Below are positions 61,626 through 64,000 of a DNA stretch of 64,000 nt, one piece after another. The notes under the pieces are model-generated. The model was not told the DNA's origin. It saw only the letters and a list, made by a program, of their open reading frames with translations, and did no database searches. The translations under genes were made by a program, and so were the position numbers. Numbering within the stretch: position 1 is the stretch's first letter; each line of letters starts with the position of its first letter. The stretch is from an uncultured Erysipelotrichales bacterium (GTDB lineage: Bacteria > Bacillota_I > Bacilli_A > Erysipelotrichales > Coprobacillaceae): positions 186,001 to 250,000 of the forward strand of contig CAJTTM010000001.1 of assembly GCA_910579135.1 (NCBI GenBank), written 5' to 3'.

Positions 61626-63102
61626 ATTCTTCTTTTAATAAACGTTTCATTGCCAGTGGAATAATATCAATTAATTTACTTGGAATGACAGTATAAGATT
61701 TTTGAGCTAAAAGATCACCACAATAGCCATGTAAATAGACTGCAATCATAGCTGCTTCAATAGGTTCATAGCCTTGACCTACAAAGCTATTGATCATACC
61801 TGCTAAAGTATCTCCCATTCCTCCTACTGCCATGGCTCTATTCCCACTATAAATACGATAAGAATGAATACCATCACTAATCATTGTATAAGGACCTTTT
61901 AAAACAAGAATACAATGATATTCTTTCGCAAATTCTTGTACCTTCTTTAAGATATCATTATCTTCTTCTATCTTTTCTAATCTATTCATTTCTCCTAAAT
62001 GTGGAGTTAAAATAACTGGTCTACCCTGTTTTTTTAATAAATCTAAGTTATCAGCTAAAATAGTAAGAGCATCAGCATCTATAACTAAAGGTTGATTTGA
62101 TAGATTTAAAACATCAATAACATAACGATAAGCATCAATATCAAGACCTAAACCACATCCTATTAAAATAGAATTGTACTTTTCTAAATCTTCTTTTCTT
62201 AAAATAGGTGGCCTTAAAGTTGATGTTGCTTCTGGACAAAAAATTGCTAAAGCATCATTAACATCTTCATCACTCATTAAAGTGACAATACCACTACCAC
62301 TATATACTGAAGCTTTTACATTCATTAAAGCTGCACCTTTATAATTTGAACAACCGCTTAAACTCAATACTCTTCCATATGTTCCTTTATGACCATCAAA
62401 AATTCTTTCCCTAAGTAATGGTTTAATGTCTTTTTCCTCAATTAATTTAAACAATCCTACTTCTTCACTTACATCAACACAATCTAATGTTTCTACTAAA
62501 ACTTCACCACTAAAAGCAGCACTATCAGGATTTAAAAAACCATTTTTTAAAGCTGTTAAGGTAATTGTTTTAGTTGCACATATAACACTTTGATAAGGTT
62601 TCCCACTATTACAATCTAAACCTGTTGGTATATCAACTGCTATAATTTCTTTATCATAAAAACGATTAATTTCCTCTATCACACTTGCATAAATTCCTCT
62701 TGGAGAACTATGCAACCCAAATCCGAACATAGCATCAACAATCACATTATATTGATTCATACTTTTAACAACATCATCAAAATTCTCTAAATCAATATGA
62801 TTTATAAGAAGTTCTTTTTGTACACAACTATTATAATAATACAAAGCGGCCTTAGAAAACTTTTCAACATTACCAACCACAACAATATAAACATCCTTCT
62901 TTAAAGCATGAAGCTTTAAAGCAAGAGAATATCCATCAGCCCCATTATTTCCTATACCACATACTAAACAAATATGATCTAGATCCTTAAAATGTTTTAA
63001 TAAACAATCACTTGCTTTATCTACTAATTCCTCAATTTTATAGCCATGATCTAATAATGCCTGATCGTAATCTTTCATTAATTGTTGACTACCTATATAC
63101 AT
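61624..63102 (-). CDS. nnr: bifunctional NAD(P)H-hydrate repair enzyme Nnr
   Basis: A 492-residue two-domain repair enzyme. The N-terminal epimerase (YjeF_N) has VCGIGNNGADGYSLALKL (about residues 43-60), DAMFGFGLHSSPRG near 120 and AVDIPTGLDCNSG near 150. The C-terminal ADP-dependent dehydratase has SGCSNYKGAALMNVKASVYSG (about 250-270), IGCGLGLD near 315, VIDADALTILA (about 333-343), TPHLGEMNRL near 365 and AVGGMGDTLAGMI near 437. It restores NADHX and NADPHX. Both domains look complete. Confidence 0.95.
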   Translation of the reverse strand: MYIGSQQLMKDYDQALLDHGYKIEELVDKASDCLLKHFKDLDHICLVCGIGNNGADGYSLALKLHALKKDVYIVVVGNVEKFSKAALYYYNSCVQKELLINHIDLENFDDVVKSMNQYNVIVDAMFGFGLHSSPRGIYASVIEEINRFYDKEIIAVDIPTGLDCNSGKPYQSVICATKTITLTALKNGFLNPDSAAFSGEVLVETLDCVDVSEEVGLFKLIEEKDIKPLLRERIFDGHKGTYGRVLSLSGCSNYKGAALMNVKASVYSGSGIVTLMSDEDVNDALAIFCPEATSTLRPPILRKEDLEKYNSILIGCGLGLDIDAYRYVIDVLNLSNQPLVIDADALTILADNLDLLKKQGRPVILTPHLGEMNRLEKIEEDNDILKKVQEFAKEYHCILVLKGPYTMISDGIHSYRIYSGNRAMAVGGMGDTLAGMINSFVGQGYEPIEAAMIAVYLHGYCGDLLAQKSYTVIPSKLIDIIPLAMKRLLKEE

Positions 63103-63152
63103 GATTTCACCTCTATTTTTATGATACTCTTCTATTAATGAAAGTATATCAT

Positions 63153-63170
63153 AAAAAGAAGTCGTCTTCT
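63153..63170 (-). terminator. weak terminator after the 63.2 kb gene
   Basis: AGAAG with CTTCT around four bases and a short T-run on the minus strand, about 15 bases past the stop. Confidence 0.5.
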
Positions 63171-63184
63171 ACTTTAACACATCA

Positions 63185-63523
63185 TTATTTAGAGATATCT
63201 TTCACTTCATCTATACTCTTCAAATCTTTTATTCTGAAATATTGCTTAACATACTTCTTCTTAGATTGATGATAATAACGAAACACAAACCTTTCTTTAT
63301 CATAATCAACGATTCGTCCAACAACTCCAAACTCTATAAAAAAATTAACATCATCACTCATTTCTATTTTAATATCTTTGCCTAAACAATCTTTTATCAT
63401 CATATCTATTTTAAAATTATTTTTCTTTTTATCATTTTTTTCCTCTTTTTTTGTTAATTTATTTAATTTACCTTGTATATCAAACAAGCAAAATAAAATT
63501 CCCATATAAAATACCCATTCCAT
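63185..63523 (-). CDS. small anchored protein of unknown function
   Basis: A 112-residue protein with a short hydrophobic N-terminus (MEWVFYMGILFCLFDIQGKL), then a Lys-rich linker (KKEEKNDKKKNNFK), and a beta-rich domain (FFIEFGVVGRIVDYDKERFV, FRYYHQSKKKYVKQYFRIKD). The latter resembles a small barrel but I recognise no family. Its start overlaps the regulator gene's stop by one base, so they form an operon, and it may be controlled with or sensed by that regulator. Confidence 0.65.
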   Translation of the reverse strand: MEWVFYMGILFCLFDIQGKLNKLTKKEEKNDKKKNNFKIDMMIKDCLGKDIKIEMSDDVNFFIEFGVVGRIVDYDKERFVFRYYHQSKKKYVKQYFRIKDLKSIDEVKDISK

Positions 63524-63948
63524 TATGCTTCCTCCTCATATAAAATACTATCAATCAAACTTAAATCTAATATTTTCATAACCATTTCTTTTTTATATTG
63601 AAATTCTATTTTTATAAAATAATCATTAACGTCTAATATTTTACAAAGTGTTTTATTAGACATACGATAATCATCTATTTCATAGCTCTCTAAAAAACAT
63701 GATTTTCCTATTAAATCAAATAATATATTTTTTTTAGAACATTCTACTTCCACTAAATGATTTGTAAGATCATCTAAGCTTACTTTAAAAAGACTTGCAA
63801 GTTGTTTTGCTTGTTCTATATTGGGACTTGTAATATCACTTTCCCAATTGGATAAAGTTTGTCTTGACACACCGATTTCATTTGCTAATTTTTCTTGTGT
63901 ATAATTAAATTTTTTTCTTAATTCTAATATTTTTTCTCCTAAATTCAT
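63523..63948 (-). CDS. XRE-family transcriptional regulator
   Basis: A 141-residue protein with a clear Cro/CI HTH at the N-terminus: MNLGEKILELRKKFNYTQEK, LANEIGVSRQTLSNWESDIT (residues 21-40) and LASLFKVSLDDLTNHL (about 51-66). The C-terminal 75 residues (beta/alpha, YEIDDYRMSNKTLC, FIKIEFQYKKEMVMKILDLS) are of unknown type, possibly for dimerisation or ligand sensing. ATG at 63948 follows GGTGGGTGATAAAT; a GTG three codons earlier overlaps the SD. Overlaps the anchored protein gene by one base. Confidence 0.85.
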   Translation of the reverse strand: MNLGEKILELRKKFNYTQEKLANEIGVSRQTLSNWESDITSPNIEQAKQLASLFKVSLDDLTNHLVEVECSKKNILFDLIGKSCFLESYEIDDYRMSNKTLCKILDVNDYFIKIEFQYKKEMVMKILDLSLIDSILYEEEA

Positions 63949-64000
63949 ATTTATCACCCACCAAAATTATACATTTTTATTATTATTTTGTATATCAAAT

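Overview
This window is chromosome of a low-GC (by eye about 30% GC), spore-forming member of the Firmicutes. Gene order and protein character (short IF-2, RqcH, DarA, MtaB, type III pantothenate kinase, SpmA/SpmB, YqfC/YqfD, SpoVIF) fit the Erysipelotrichia/Coprobacillaceae (Thomasclavelia- or Coprobacillus-like gut anaerobes). That placement is inferred from content; no 16S rRNA is present. I see no rRNA, tRNA, CRISPR array, insertion sequence or prophage. Most genes are core housekeeping genes.

Layout. 0-2 kb: trmB (cut by the window edge), an RsuA-type pseudouridine synthase, a lipoprotein, and two tiny genes (DUF1540 and Cse60-like). 2-4 kb: an aldose epimerase and nagA. 4.1-8.9 kb: the classical rimP-nusA-rnpM-ylxQ-infB-rbfA operon, with a promoter and a leader hairpin upstream. 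8.9-18.6 kb: MATE pump, mnmA, DHFR-like and DUF1848 proteins, HAD phosphatase, aroE, rarA, degV, a prepilin peptidase and a reverse rubrerythrin. 18.7-21.4 kb: a pantothenate/CoA operon (ECF S component, coaBC, coaX) whose transcript appears to begin with a compact structured RNA. 21.4-24.1 kb: pepD and three coupled genes (ParB-like, pseudouridine synthase, Smr) using weak start codons. 25-28 kb: a tryptophan ABC transporter behind a Trp T-box riboswitch. 28-37.5 kb: ppdK, a FolC with an extra N-terminal domain, darA, an HD dNTPase, mutY, phoH, yqfD, yqfC and rpsU. 37.6-44 kb: aminotransferase, deoC, a MurE-like ligase, mtaB, a hypothetical gene and rsmE.

44-52.8 kb: a PucR regulator with a perfect palindrome at its promoter, a decayed flavodoxin-fold gene, spoVIF, der, cmk, a tail-anchored acidic protein, ferredoxin, then dac-spmA-spmB-rluB behind a sigma-E-like promoter. 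52.8-58.1 kb is the most accessory-looking part: a broken alpha/beta hydrolase, two GNATs, an esterase, a membrane protein, a HEAT-like protein, a small cytidine deaminase and CapA. 58.1-64 kb: gmk, rqcH, a cysteine-rich coat-like protein with a sigma-K-like promoter, pgeF, nnr, a small anchored protein and an XRE regulator.

The genes fall into recognisable teams: ribosome and translation maturation (infB operon, der, rsmE, mtaB, mnmA, rpsU, RqcH, four pseudouridine/methyl enzymes), CoA supply, tryptophan uptake, and late sporulation (dac-spmAB, yqfCD, spoVIF, coat-like protein). The best candidates for something undescribed are the 5'-terminal RNA structure ahead of the pantothenate transporter, the ParB-like/pseudouridine synthase/Smr cluster with TTG and ATT starts, and the N-terminally extended FolC.
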